Source: Catenulispora sp. EB89
Lineage (GTDB): Bacteria > Actinomycetota > Actinomycetes > Streptomycetales > Catenulisporaceae
NCBI RefSeq assembly: GCF_041261445.1
Contig: NZ_JBGCCU010000008.1
Location: 388,666 to 452,665, forward strand
Direction: 5' to 3'
DNA length: 64,000 nt
The position numbers and the translations under genes were made by a program. Below the pieces are notes generated by a model. The model did no database searches, was not told where the DNA came from, and worked only from the letters and a program-made list of their open reading frames with translations. Positions 36,922 to 46,366 of this stretch are shown here, in pieces. Position 1 is the stretch's first letter; each line of letters begins with the position of its first letter.

Positions 36922-38033
36922 TGACCGGTGCCGAACGCCTTCGGGCCCGAGCCCTCGGCCTGCCCCTGCCCGGCACCCCGGGGCCGCACAACGCGATCAC
37001 CGACGTCGCGGGCGTCCACATCGGCGAGACCACGCTCATCGAGGGTGACGCGGTCCGCACCGGTGTCACCGCGATCCTGCCGCGCCCGCCGGAGACCGTC
37101 GAGCAGCCCTGCGCCGCCGGCTGGTACTCGCTCAACGGCAACGGCGAGATGACCGGCACGGCCTGGCTCAGTGAGACCGGCACCCTGCGCCTGCCGGTCC
37201 TGATCACCAACACGCACGCCATCGGCGCGGCGCACCGCGGCGTGATCGACTGGACGGTCCGCGAGAAGCCGCACGTCGCTGACGAATGGCTGCTGCCGGT
37301 CGTCGCCGAGACGTGGGACGGCTACCTGAACGCCATCAACGCCCCCACGGTCCAGCCGCACCACGCCGTCGCCGCGATCGACGCGGCCCGCCCCGGCCCG
37401 GTCGCCGAGGGCTCCGTCGGCGGCGGCACCGGCATGAACTGCTACGGCTTCAAGGGCGGCAACGGCACCGCCTCGCGCCGCGTCGGCTACGGCGCCGAGA
37501 CGTACACGGTCGGCGCGTTCCTCCAGGCCAACTTCGGGTCTCGCAGGGAACTGACGATCTGCGGTACGCACGTCGGACCCGCGCTGTCCGAGGACAACCC
37601 GATGGAGGACGCCGGGCGCCGCCAGCCGCCGGGCTCCGGTTCGGTCATCGTCGTCATCGCCACCGACGCCCCGCTGCTCCCGCAGCAGTGCACCGCGCTG
37701 GCCCGGCGCGTCCCGCTCGGGCTGGCCCGCACCGGGACGACCGGCTCGCACTTCTCCGGCGACCTGTTCCTCGCGTTCTCCACCGCGAACGAGGACGCGT
37801 TCGGCCGCGGCATGGGATTCCCCGACGGCGAGCCGGGTTACGGCGCGCTGCGGTTCATCCCCTGGAACCGGATGGACGCGTTCTACGAGGCGGTCGTCGA
37901 GGCGGTGGAGGAGGCCGTGCTCAACGTGCTGTTCGCGTCGCAGACCATGATCGGACGCGGCGGGCACCGGTCGCCGGGGCTGCCGGTGGCCGAGGTGCTG
38001 CGCCTGACCGGCGCGTTCTCACATTCCGGTTGA
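36921..38033 (+). CDS. P1 family peptidase (DmpA/BapA type aminopeptidase)
   Basis: A 370-aa N-terminal-nucleophile hydrolase of family S58 that self-cleaves to alpha and beta chains. The cleavage and nucleophile Ser lie in PGSGSVIVVIATDAPL (about residue 242), and the upstream NAITDVAGVHIGE and GSVGGGTGMNCYGFKGG segments are typical. Members release N-terminal D- or beta-amino acids from peptides and amides. Coupled to a TetR gene and facing an APC permease, it suggests use of unusual peptides as a nitrogen source. No signal peptide is seen, so it acts in the cytoplasm. Confidence 0.9.
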   Translation: MTGAERLRARALGLPLPGTPGPHNAITDVAGVHIGETTLIEGDAVRTGVTAILPRPPETVEQPCAAGWYSLNGNGEMTGTAWLSETGTLRLPVLITNTHAIGAAHRGVIDWTVREKPHVADEWLLPVVAETWDGYLNAINAPTVQPHHAVAAIDAARPGPVAEGSVGGGTGMNCYGFKGGNGTASRRVGYGAETYTVGAFLQANFGSRRELTICGTHVGPALSEDNPMEDAGRRQPPGSGSVIVVIATDAPLLPQQCTALARRVPLGLARTGTTGSHFSGDLFLAFSTANEDAFGRGMGFPDGEPGYGALRFIPWNRMDAFYEAVVEAVEEAVLNVLFASQTMIGRGGHRSPGLPVAEVLRLTGAFSHSG

Positions 38034-38094
38034 GGGCATCTCACGCTCCGGCTGCCGTTGTCTGCGCCGCTGGTCAGCTGGTTACCGTCGCCGA

Positions 38095-39327
38095 ATGCGC
38101 ACTCCTCGAACGAACGTCCGGGCCGCCGCTCTCGCCACGGCGGCGGCCGCCGCCCTGATCGTCGGCGTCGTCCCGGCCGCCGCCGCCTCTGCCGCCGCCG
38201 CCTCTGCCTCGGCCGCGCCGCAGCTGCCGGCCTGGACCGTCCTGACCGACGCGTCCGGCGCCGGACACGGCGACATCTTCGTCGCGCCCTCCTCCTCCGA
38301 CGCCAAGTACGCCAACGGCGTGGAGATCCTGAGCCCGGACGGCAGGAAGACCGTCTGGTCGCACCAGGTCCCGGCCGGGTTGTCCGCAGCGGACTTCCGT
38401 GCGCAGACCTACCACGGCAAGCCGGTGCTGACCTGGTGGGAGGGGACCGGCCTCGGCGGGCTGGCGTCCGGCACCGACGTCATCTACGACGCGAGCTACC
38501 ACCAGATCGCCGAAGTCCGCGCCGGCAACGGCTATACCGCCGACGGCCACGAGTTCGTCATCACCCCGCGCAACACCGCGCTGATCCTCGCCTACACGCA
38601 GAAGACCGCCGACCTCACCTCCATCGGCGGCTCGTCGCACCAGAAGGTGATCGACGGCGTCGTGCAGGAGATCGACATCGCGACCGGCAAGGTGCTCTTC
38701 CAGTGGAACAGCGCCGACCACGTCCCCTACTCGCAGAGCGAGCAGCCACTGCCGGCGTCCCCGGACACCCCCTGGGACTGGTTCCACATCAACGCCGTCA
38801 AGGTGGACGGCGACAACCTGCTCGTGGACGCGCGCAACACCTGGACCGCCTACGAGATCTCGCACGCGACCGGCAAGGTGCTGTGGCAGCTGGGCGGCAA
38901 GGCCAGCTCCTTCAAGCTCCGGACCGCCGCCGGCCAGGAGCTGAACACCGCAGGGTCCTTCTTCGCCTGGCAGCACGACCCGGAGCCGCTGGGCGGCGGC
39001 CGCTACAGCTTCTTCGACAACGAGTCCGCCGGTATCGCCAACACCGGCAGCGGCGCCGTCGCCGACTACCCCTACAGCCGGGTCGTCACCGTGCAGCTCG
39101 ACCCCCGCAAGCATGTCGCGACCCTGATTCGCTCCGACGCGCAGCCCGCCGGGCTCACCGCGTCCTCGCAGGGCAACGCGCAGCCGGAGCGCGGTGGCCG
39201 GGTGTTCGTGGGCTGGGGCGCGCTGCCGTACGTCTCGGAGTTCGACCGGACCGGTGCGGTGGTCTTCAGCGCCGAGTTCCCCGCCGGCGTGAACACCTAC
39301 CGGGCCTACCGCTTCGACTGGAAGTGA
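38095..39327 (+). CDS. Secreted arylsulfotransferase-like (ASST) protein
   Basis: A 410-aa exported protein with an Ala-rich signal peptide (to about residue 42). The rest follows the Arylsulfotrans_2 pattern of a beta-propeller: GNGYTADGHEFVITPRNTALI, VIDGVVQEIDIATGKVLFQWNSADHV, DWFHINAVKVDGDNLLVDARNTWTAYEI, LWQLGGK and FFAWQHDPEPLG. The conserved His in WFHINA and WQHDP fits the family. Classical ASSTs transfer sulfate between phenols; many actinobacterial members are uncharacterised. The reaction here is unproven. Confidence 0.85.
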   Translation: MRTPRTNVRAAALATAAAAALIVGVVPAAAASAAAASASAAPQLPAWTVLTDASGAGHGDIFVAPSSSDAKYANGVEILSPDGRKTVWSHQVPAGLSAADFRAQTYHGKPVLTWWEGTGLGGLASGTDVIYDASYHQIAEVRAGNGYTADGHEFVITPRNTALILAYTQKTADLTSIGGSSHQKVIDGVVQEIDIATGKVLFQWNSADHVPYSQSEQPLPASPDTPWDWFHINAVKVDGDNLLVDARNTWTAYEISHATGKVLWQLGGKASSFKLRTAAGQELNTAGSFFAWQHDPEPLGGGRYSFFDNESAGIANTGSGAVADYPYSRVVTVQLDPRKHVATLIRSDAQPAGLTASSQGNAQPERGGRVFVGWGALPYVSEFDRTGAVVFSAEFPAGVNTYRAYRFDWK

Positions 39328-39455
39328 CCGGAGTGGTTCGACCGGATGTAAGGAGTGTCAGCACTCTGGGGTTCTAGCGCGATCGTCGGACCGGGGCCAG
39401 AATCGGTGGCCGGGCACCATCAGCCACAGTGCCCTGATACCGAATCGGAGAGTAC

Positions 39456-42400
39456 ATGCCCCTCCTTCGTCGGCGCCGGAGCGCCGTGTTGACCTGCTTG
39501 TGCGCGGCGGCGCTCACTGTCACGGGGATACCCGTGGGCGCCGCGTCCGCCTCCGCCGCACCGTCCACCACCGTGGGCCTGCCGGTGATCGTGGTCATGG
39601 CCTCGCACGCCGCCGACCGGGCGGCGACCGACTCCGCCCAGGCACCGTTGCTCAGATCGCTCAAGTCTTCGGGCGGCCGGAACGTGCGGTCGCTGACCGT
39701 TATCAATGCCCTGAGTGCGACCGTCTCGCCGGCGGAGGAACAGGCGCTGCGCAGCGATCCGAGCGTCGCCGAGGTCGTGCCGGACGCGGCGATCAAGGTG
39801 CGGAGCGGCCTGACCCTGCCGGCTCTGCCTGCGGCAGCGGCCACGGGCACCAGCAACGGCGCGAGCAAGGGCAACGGCGCGGTACGTGCGGCGTCGTCCG
39901 TGACCCTCCCGTCGGGGACCTGCGCCGCGAACGGCGGCGTGCAGCTGAACCCGGAGGCGCTGGAGTCCGTCAAGGCCGACTCCGACGTGCCCGGTGCCAA
40001 GACCGCCCGCTCGCTCGGCTACACCGGCGCCGGCGTCACCGTCGGCGACATCGCCGCCGAGATGGACGTCAACACCCCGGACCTGATCCGGCCCGACGGC
40101 TCGCACGTCATCGCCGACTACCAGGACTTCACCGGCGAGGGCGGGACCGTCTTCGCCGGCAACGAGATCGAGTCCATGCTCGACGACGGGATGATCGCGG
40201 CGCAGGGCGACCACGTCTACAACCTGCAGGACTACACGTCCTCGGCGCTCGGCAAGCCCTGCCTCATCCGGCTGGAGGGCGTCGCGCCCGGCGTGACGCT
40301 GGACGCCTACAAGGTCTACGGCGAGAACGACCTCACCACGACGTCGGCCTTCCTGGAGGCCATCGACTACGCGGTCACCGTCGACCATGTCAATGTCCTG
40401 AACGAGGAGGCCGGCAGCTTCCCGATGCCGGACACCAGCGCCGACCTGATCAAGGCCGCCAACGCGGCCGCGATGGCCGCCGGCGTCACCATCACGGTCC
40501 CGTCGTACGACGCGGGGAACCAGAACACGATCTGGTCGCCGGCCTCGCAGCCCGGCGTCATCGCCGTCGGGGCGTCGACCACGTTCCGCTCCTACGCGCA
40601 GGACGACTTCAAGGGCTACGACGACATCGGGGCGACCGGATACGTCAGCGACAACATCAGCTCCCTGTCGTCCGGCGGTGCCACCGAGCAGGGACGCAGC
40701 ATCTCCGTCGTCGCGCCCGGGGACCTGGACTGGATGATCTGCACTCCGGACAAGACCATCGCGCCCGACTGTGTGAACACTCTGCGAAAGCCGAGTCCGG
40801 TGTTGCAGGAGGGCGGTACCAGTGAGTCCGGCCCGCTGGTCGCCGGTGTCGCGGCGCTCGTCATCCAGGCCTACCGCTCCGGCCACGCCGGCGCCAGCCC
40901 GACCCCGGCGCTGGTGGACGAGCTGATCGAGAGCACCGCGGACGACCTGGACGTGGTCGGCTCCGAGCAGGGCTCGGGGCTGGTGGACGCCTATCGCGCG
41001 GTCGAGGCGGCCAAGTCCGTGCACACTCCGGACGGCAACGGCGTCGCGAGTGGCAACACCCTGATCATGGGTGCCGACCAGTTCGACGCGACCGCGGCTC
41101 CCGGCGCGGTGCAGCACTTCACGACCAGCCTGACGAACACCGGCAGCAGCACGCAGACCGTCAGCCTGGCCGGGCGGACGCTCAGCCCGACCAGCGTGGT
41201 GGCGAACCGGACCGCGCAGCTGGCGAACGGCGGGTCGACCTACGTCGACCAGCGTGGCGTCACGAACAACTACGTCAAGGTGACGTTCCAGGTGCCGCCG
41301 GGGCAGGATCGTCTGGACTCGAACATAGCCTGGCCCGGTGTCCAGCAGGATTCGGTGAACCTGGTGCTGCTCGACCCGAACGGCAAGCTCACCGCGAACA
41401 GCCTGCCGAACGGGAACGGCAACCACGGGCACGTGGACGTGCACAATCCGGTGCCGGGCACGTGGACCGCGGTGATCTCCGATGACAACACCGCGCACGG
41501 CTACACCGGGAAGGTGCTGTTCAACGCCGCGGTGTCGCGGTTCGTGCCGTTCTGCCAGGTGAGTCCGTCCACTGTGACGCTGCGGCCGGGTCAGTCCACG
41601 ACCATAGCCGTGAGCGCGAAGACGCCGGCGAGTGCCGGGGATCTGAGCGCGTCGCTGGCGATCAGCTCGCCGCAGTCGGGGCGTAGCTCCATCCCGATGA
41701 CGCTGCGGTCTGTGGTGGCGATGAACGGTGGCGTGGGGACGTTCTCCTCGGACATCCAGGGCGGCAACGGTCGCGGCGGTGTTCCGGCGCAGAGCGAGTT
41801 CTTCGTCGTGAACGTCCCGGCTGGGAAGCCGGCGCTGGACGTTCGTACTGCGCTGGCCGGGCACCGGACGGACCCGTACTTCGTGTACCTGGTGTCGCCG
41901 GACGGCCAGAACCCGGCGCGTGCCTCGAACCTCACGCAGGAGGGCAGCGGGGCGAATCAGCAGACTGTCGCGAGTTCCGGAACGCAGGTCAGTGTGCTGA
42001 GTCCGCAGGCGGGTCAGTGGACGGTCATCGTCACCTTCACCAACCCGGTCAACGGCGACGCCCTGGACACGACTCTCCATGGGGAGGTCGACTTCCACGG
42101 CGTCGGGGCTGTGGCCGGCGGTGTTCCGCAGGGCGGGGTCGCTGCGCGGGGCAAGCCGGTGACGATGAGCTTCACGGTTCACAACTCGTCGCAGGGTATT
42201 GAGTCCTACTTCCTGGATCCGCGGCTGGACCAGTCCGTCACCATGCCGCTGGCCTCGACGACGCCGTCGGCGAACCTGACGCTGCCGCTGTCCGGGGTCG
42301 CGCCGGTGCCGCAGTGGATCGTGCCGACGCGGACGAGCCAGGTCTCGATGTCGGTCACGTCGACGGCGCCGGTCCAGTTCGACTCGTCGCCGTTCAACGG

Positions 42401-42842
42401 CGAGCCGGACGTCGGATCCACGGCCGTGGGCGACGACGCGTTCGCGAGCTACCAGGCTCCGCGGCTCGGCGGGAGCGTCACGCAGGGGGACTGGGACGTC
42501 GTCCCGCAGCCGAGCGGGGCGTTCGGCGGGACGAGCGGTACCGCGACCTCCACCGCGACGGTGTCGATGACGGCCGTGAGCCAGGCGTTCAACGGCGACG
42601 CGGTGTCGAACACCGGGGACTTGTGGCAGCTCGGCGTGAACCCGAACGCCGCGTTCACGCCGGTGGTCGTGCAGCCGGGCGGCGACGCTACGTTGACGCT
42701 GACGGTGACGCCGAGCCAGGTGGCGGGGAGCGCGGTGTCGGGGGTGGTGTACCTCGACGACGCCACGGCGCTGAGCAACAACGGTCCTTCGCCGACCGGG
42801 GATGAGCTCGCCGCTTTCCCGTACCACTACACGGTTCAGTAG
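39456..42842 (+). CDS. Secreted S8-like subtilase of a divergent subfamily
   Basis: An 1128-aa exported protein: signal peptide, a propeptide-like region (about 40-110), a subtilisin-like domain (about 180-510) and several beta-domains after it. GGTSESGPLVAGVAAL gives the nucleophile Ser456. The His region reads AQGDHV (His253) rather than HGTHV. The usual Asp motif IDTG reads IAAEMD, so the catalytic Asp position is Ala200; Asp198 or Asp204 might substitute. PGVIAVGAS is conserved. The C-terminal part is rich in Asn/Gln/Thr and may bind surfaces. Whether it is active cannot be told from sequence. Confidence 0.78.
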   Translation: MPLLRRRRSAVLTCLCAAALTVTGIPVGAASASAAPSTTVGLPVIVVMASHAADRAATDSAQAPLLRSLKSSGGRNVRSLTVINALSATVSPAEEQALRSDPSVAEVVPDAAIKVRSGLTLPALPAAAATGTSNGASKGNGAVRAASSVTLPSGTCAANGGVQLNPEALESVKADSDVPGAKTARSLGYTGAGVTVGDIAAEMDVNTPDLIRPDGSHVIADYQDFTGEGGTVFAGNEIESMLDDGMIAAQGDHVYNLQDYTSSALGKPCLIRLEGVAPGVTLDAYKVYGENDLTTTSAFLEAIDYAVTVDHVNVLNEEAGSFPMPDTSADLIKAANAAAMAAGVTITVPSYDAGNQNTIWSPASQPGVIAVGASTTFRSYAQDDFKGYDDIGATGYVSDNISSLSSGGATEQGRSISVVAPGDLDWMICTPDKTIAPDCVNTLRKPSPVLQEGGTSESGPLVAGVAALVIQAYRSGHAGASPTPALVDELIESTADDLDVVGSEQGSGLVDAYRAVEAAKSVHTPDGNGVASGNTLIMGADQFDATAAPGAVQHFTTSLTNTGSSTQTVSLAGRTLSPTSVVANRTAQLANGGSTYVDQRGVTNNYVKVTFQVPPGQDRLDSNIAWPGVQQDSVNLVLLDPNGKLTANSLPNGNGNHGHVDVHNPVPGTWTAVISDDNTAHGYTGKVLFNAAVSRFVPFCQVSPSTVTLRPGQSTTIAVSAKTPASAGDLSASLAISSPQSGRSSIPMTLRSVVAMNGGVGTFSSDIQGGNGRGGVPAQSEFFVVNVPAGKPALDVRTALAGHRTDPYFVYLVSPDGQNPARASNLTQEGSGANQQTVASSGTQVSVLSPQAGQWTVIVTFTNPVNGDALDTTLHGEVDFHGVGAVAGGVPQGGVAARGKPVTMSFTVHNSSQGIESYFLDPRLDQSVTMPLASTTPSANLTLPLSGVAPVPQWIVPTRTSQVSMSVTSTAPVQFDSSPFNGEPDVGSTAVGDDAFASYQAPRLGGSVTQGDWDVVPQPSGAFGGTSGTATSTATVSMTAVSQAFNGDAVSNTGDLWQLGVNPNAAFTPVVVQPGGDATLTLTVTPSQVAGSAVSGVVYLDDATALSNNGPSPTGDELAAFPYHYTVQ

Positions 42843-42999
42843 CGCTGTACGCACTGTAAGTGCTGTAAGCGCTGGATACCGCTGCGCTCCCGGTTCGGAT
42901 TCGTTGGATTCGTCGGGGGCGCGGCGGTTCCTGTTTTCGGCTCATTGGGGCTCGGATTACTCGATTCCGCCGCCCGGATTCTGAGGTAGTTTCCTCAGC

Positions 43000-43872
43000 A
43001 TGAACAATCTTCGCCTCGCGGACGGTCGGACTCTGGAGTACTTGGTGGCGGGCCCCGAGGACGGGACGCCGCTGGTCTTCCACCACGGCACGCCGTTCGC
43101 GGCGATCGTGTTCGATCCGCTGGTCGAGGCCGCGGCGCGGCATGGCCTGCGGACCGTCGTCTACAGCCGCCCCGGGTACGCCGGCTCGTCGCCGCAGCCG
43201 GGCCGCACGGTCGCCTCGGCCGCCGAGGACACCGCCGCCCTGCTGGACGAACTGGGCGCCGAGCGCTTCGTGACCGTCGGCTGGTCCGGCGGCGGCCCGC
43301 ACGCCCTGGCGTGCGCCGCGCTGCTGCCGGGGCGCTGCGTGGCGGCGGCGACGCTGGCCGGCGTCGCGCCGTTCCACGCCGAGGGGCTGGACTGGCTGGA
43401 CGGGATGGGTGCGGAGAACGTCGACGAGTTCGCCGCGGCCACCACCGGCGCGGAGCCGCTGACGGCGTACCTGAGCGAGCAGGCGGCCGCCATGGCCGAC
43501 GTGCAGGGGCCGCAGATCGCGGCGGCCCTCGGCGACCTCATCTCGGAGGTCGACCGCAAGGCCCTGACCGACGCCTTCGCCGAGTACGCGGCCGAAGCCT
43601 TCCGCAGGTCGGTCTCCGAAGGCGTCGCGGGCTGGCGCGACGACGACCTGGCCTTCATCGCCGACTGGGGCTTCGACCTCGCGCGCATCCAGACCCCCGT
43701 CGCCATCTGGCAGGGCGCCGAGGACCGCATGGTCCCCTTCGCCCACGGCCGCTGGCTGGCGAGCCACGTCGGCGGCGCCACCGAGCGGCTGCGGCCGGCA
43801 GAGGGGCACCTTTCGTTGGTGGTTGGTGGGTTCGGGGAGATGGTCGGGGAGCTTGCGGCGCAGTTGGGGTGA
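43000..43872 (+). CDS. Alpha/beta hydrolase
   Basis: A 290-aa hydrolase. The nucleophile elbow GWSGGG (Ser about 96), the acid in GAEDRMVP and the His in EGHLS form the triad; the oxyanion region is HHGTPFA. Such enzymes act as esterases, peptidases or haloalkane-type hydrolases. No neighbour suggests the substrate. The gene stands between a subtilase and a convergent SpoIIE-like gene. Confidence 0.9.
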   Translation: MNNLRLADGRTLEYLVAGPEDGTPLVFHHGTPFAAIVFDPLVEAAARHGLRTVVYSRPGYAGSSPQPGRTVASAAEDTAALLDELGAERFVTVGWSGGGPHALACAALLPGRCVAAATLAGVAPFHAEGLDWLDGMGAENVDEFAAATTGAEPLTAYLSEQAAAMADVQGPQIAAALGDLISEVDRKALTDAFAEYAAEAFRRSVSEGVAGWRDDDLAFIADWGFDLARIQTPVAIWQGAEDRMVPFAHGRWLASHVGGATERLRPAEGHLSLVVGGFGEMVGELAAQLG

Positions 43873-43919
43873 TGCGGCCGGCGGCGGGCAGGGATGGCAC
43901 GCTGCGGGGGCGTGGCAGG

Positions 43920-45071
43920 TCAAGCAGCTGAGGTGGCCTGGAACGGCGAGTACTGGGTGGTGCCTGGCAGCGGGATGTGGGCGACCATGAGCGCGAGGTC
44001 GTGTGCAGTGTCGCTCTCAGCAGGACGCGCAGCCGCCAGGATCAGGTCACGGACCAGGTCGACGGGACCGGCGCCGGTCGTTGCCGGTCCCTGGTCAGGG
44101 TCTTGGGCCAGCAAGGCAGGAAGATCGTTGACGCCGCGCTGGAGCAGGCCCTTCGTGTAGAACGCAACGAAGGATCCTGCCGGAGCGGCCACGGATGTCT
44201 CAAGCCAACTGTGCTGTCCCGCGTCGAGTGGCGAGCCTGTGTTTTCGTCGAGTGTCAGCACACTGCCGTTCGGCAATCGCATCATGGGAGGGATGTGCCC
44301 GGCGTTGGCGTAGGTCAGGGTCTGGTGCTCAGCGTCATGGACGCAGTACACCAAGGTCGTGACCGCAGATATTGGGTAGCGGCGTCCTAATGCGTTTGCG
44401 CGACGGCTGACGTGCCGCAAGAGCTCCGCGGGTGGCACGTTTCGAGACGCGCGGGCTCGGACGATCGCCCTGAGTCGCACCATGATGTCCATCTCGGTGG
44501 CAATGTGCTCGCGGGAGGCTGTCCCAGGGACGACGACGTTGCCGACTACGAGCCCGGTGCGGCCCTGGTCGATGGGAATGGTGTCGTACCAGCCGCCCCT
44601 GATGACGAGTTCGTGTTCCCTTGCCGATGTTGCACCCGTGGTACGCAGCACCGTCGGCAAGTAGCAGGCCGCGAGGCGAAGCTCTTCCGATTGGACCAGG
44701 ACGCCGGGCATCGCCTGTTGGAAGCTTGGCGGCAACTCTCCTCGGTGGTCTCCCACCGCCTCATCGGCTGTCGCCAGCTCCTTCTCGATGCGAGGGCCGG
44801 CGGTGAGCAGCCCGAGGGCGAAGCGTGTGCCGACCAGCACGCGGGTTACGGGCAACGCATCCGGGCCTTGCATGATCTCGTGGAGCTCGGCGCTCCACTC
44901 GTCGAGCAGGTCGTCACGGACTGCCGTGCCAAGGCGGCGGCCGGCCAGCCGTAAGATGGCGACGGGTATCTTGTCCAGCCGACCTCGGACTTCCTTACTC
45001 GTCAGTTCTCCCAGCGCGGTGCTCGCGAGTCCGGCTGCCGCGGCGAGCGCCGCTACCGTCAGCGCGTTCAT
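43920..45071 (-). CDS. SpoIIE-like PP2C phosphatase with degenerate active site
   Basis: A 383-aa protein. The first 110 residues form a domain common in actinobacteria (RRLGTAVRDDLLDEWSAELHEI). The C-terminal half follows the SpoIIE/PP2C pattern, but the first metal-binding motif GGDWYD reads GGWYD (Trp161) without its Asp, and the usual GDVxGxG reads GNVVVPG. The terminal ALMVA region is kept. Loss of these residues suggests little metal binding and a pseudo-phosphatase. It overlaps the PadR gene by four bases (ATGA). Confidence 0.72.
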   Translation of the reverse strand: MNALTVAALAAAAGLASTALGELTSKEVRGRLDKIPVAILRLAGRRLGTAVRDDLLDEWSAELHEIMQGPDALPVTRVLVGTRFALGLLTAGPRIEKELATADEAVGDHRGELPPSFQQAMPGVLVQSEELRLAACYLPTVLRTTGATSAREHELVIRGGWYDTIPIDQGRTGLVVGNVVVPGTASREHIATEMDIMVRLRAIVRARASRNVPPAELLRHVSRRANALGRRYPISAVTTLVYCVHDAEHQTLTYANAGHIPPMMRLPNGSVLTLDENTGSPLDAGQHSWLETSVAAPAGSFVAFYTKGLLQRGVNDLPALLAQDPDQGPATTGAGPVDLVRDLILAAARPAESDTAHDLALMVAHIPLPGTTQYSPFQATSAA

Positions 45072-45403
45072 GCCGGTCCTGCTTCCGGACGGCCGACCAG
45101 CCGCGGAGCTGGAAGGCGTACCAGATCGTTAACGCCGGCGAGCGCGCGCTCGGCGGCGTCCGCGCCCTCGGCGCTGAGTCGGTACAGGCGGCGCGCGGGC
45201 CGTCCCACGAGGGCTGGATCGACGCTTTCGATCTCCTTGACCAGCCATCCAGCCCTTTCCAGGCGGGCAAGTACGGGGTAGAGCTTGCCGCTCGCGAAGC
45301 CTGTCTGCCGCATCAGGTCGTATCCGTAACGCGGCTCGGCGGCATCCTCAAGGAACGCCTTCAGTACGGCGGCCACGGCAAGAGTCACACGGACTTCGTC
45401 CAT
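45068..45403 (-). CDS. PadR-family transcriptional regulator
   Basis: A 111-aa winged-helix protein: VLKAFLEDAAEPRYGYDLMRQTGFASGKLYPVLARLERAGWLVKEIES and GRPARRLYRLSAEGADA. PadR proteins repress phenolic-stress and efflux genes; here the partner is a SpoIIE-like protein, and the pair is translationally coupled. No strong Shine-Dalgarno is visible before the ATG. Confidence 0.88.
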   Translation of the reverse strand: MDEVRVTLAVAAVLKAFLEDAAEPRYGYDLMRQTGFASGKLYPVLARLERAGWLVKEIESVDPALVGRPARRLYRLSAEGADAAERALAGVNDLVRLPAPRLVGRPEAGPA

Positions 45404-45504
45404 ACGTAGAAGTCTTACATAGGGTGCTGCGATGGTCCAGGGTCGTAAGGCCGATATACGCTTCCGGAGCTGCCGAGCAAGGCACAGCGCGGCGTTCGCG
45501 CGCG

Positions 45505-46308
45505 TCAGTCGCCTGCGCAGCCCGCATCGTCTGCCCTCAGCACGGCAAGCCACTCGTGCCGTTCGGTCAGCAGACCCGCACGCGAAGCAGCGTCGCCGTC
45601 GTCGCCGATCGCCACGCCGTTGACGTATGCCGCGTTGAGCGTCAGCCCGGTGCCTGCCAGCAGCAGCTCGAAGTCGGCCGGTGTGTAGCAGCGTCCCGTC
45701 TGTGTGTGGGCCCGCTCGGGATGGTCCTGCTCCCACCACGTGTCGATGTAGCGGCAGCCGATCGGGTCGAAGTCGATGCGCTCGGTCAGCGCGTAGCGGT
45801 ACCCGTCCTGCGGGCGTGCCGCCTTGTGCTCGACTTCGCCGGCCCAGCGGGACCACGCCAGGGGGTTGGCGACGTCGATGAGCGCCACGCCGCCGGGGGC
45901 CAGCCACTCCTGCGCGATCCGCCGCAGCAGGACGCGTTGGTCGGCGTCCGTCCCGATACCGAACCCGTTCCAGTAACAGATGACGTCGAACCGTCGGCGC
46001 GCGGCGAAGCGGTAGAAGTCCGCGTAGGCGAAGCCCAGCGTGCCCGGCGCGGCCTCGTCCAGGTAACGCCGCGCGAACTGAAGGCGGTCGCTGATGTCGA
46101 TGCCGAGGACCTGGAAGCCGCTCCGTGCCGCCAGCGCCGCCGTGCTCCCGTAGCCGCAGCCGAGCTCAAGCATGGTCGTGGCCTCGGACGTGGCAGCCGA
46201 GGCCGTCCGTACCAGCGCCACGCGTTCGTGGTCCCGCTCCGTGACGCCCGACTCCGCAGGGCCCCACCAGCGTCCGGTCGTCGAGTAGAAGTCCCTGGAC
46301 CAGTCCAT
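45505..46308 (-). CDS. Class I SAM-dependent methyltransferase
   Basis: A methyltransferase of about 267 aa (MDWSRDFYSTTGRWWGPAE at the start). Motif I is LELGCGYGSTAALAAR, followed by VLGIDISDRL and the post-motif FDVICYWNGFG. The acceptor cannot be predicted. An in-frame GTG at 46338 would add ten residues; AGGA touches the chosen ATG too closely to be an ideal ribosome site, so the start is uncertain. Confidence 0.85.
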   Translation of the reverse strand: MDWSRDFYSTTGRWWGPAESGVTERDHERVALVRTASAATSEATTMLELGCGYGSTAALAARSGFQVLGIDISDRLQFARRYLDEAAPGTLGFAYADFYRFAARRRFDVICYWNGFGIGTDADQRVLLRRIAQEWLAPGGVALIDVANPLAWSRWAGEVEHKAARPQDGYRYALTERIDFDPIGCRYIDTWWEQDHPERAHTQTGRCYTPADFELLLAGTGLTLNAAYVNGVAIGDDGDAASRAGLLTERHEWLAVLRADDAGCAGD

Positions 46309-46366
46309 TCCTGGGAGTGTGCCAGGGGACTGGATCACCCGGCATCCCCATTTGCCGCCGCCGCCC

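Noticed and set aside
39420..42854. Open frame of 1144 codons opposite the subtilase
   Set aside because: Antisense shadow; Arg-rich with no conserved motif.
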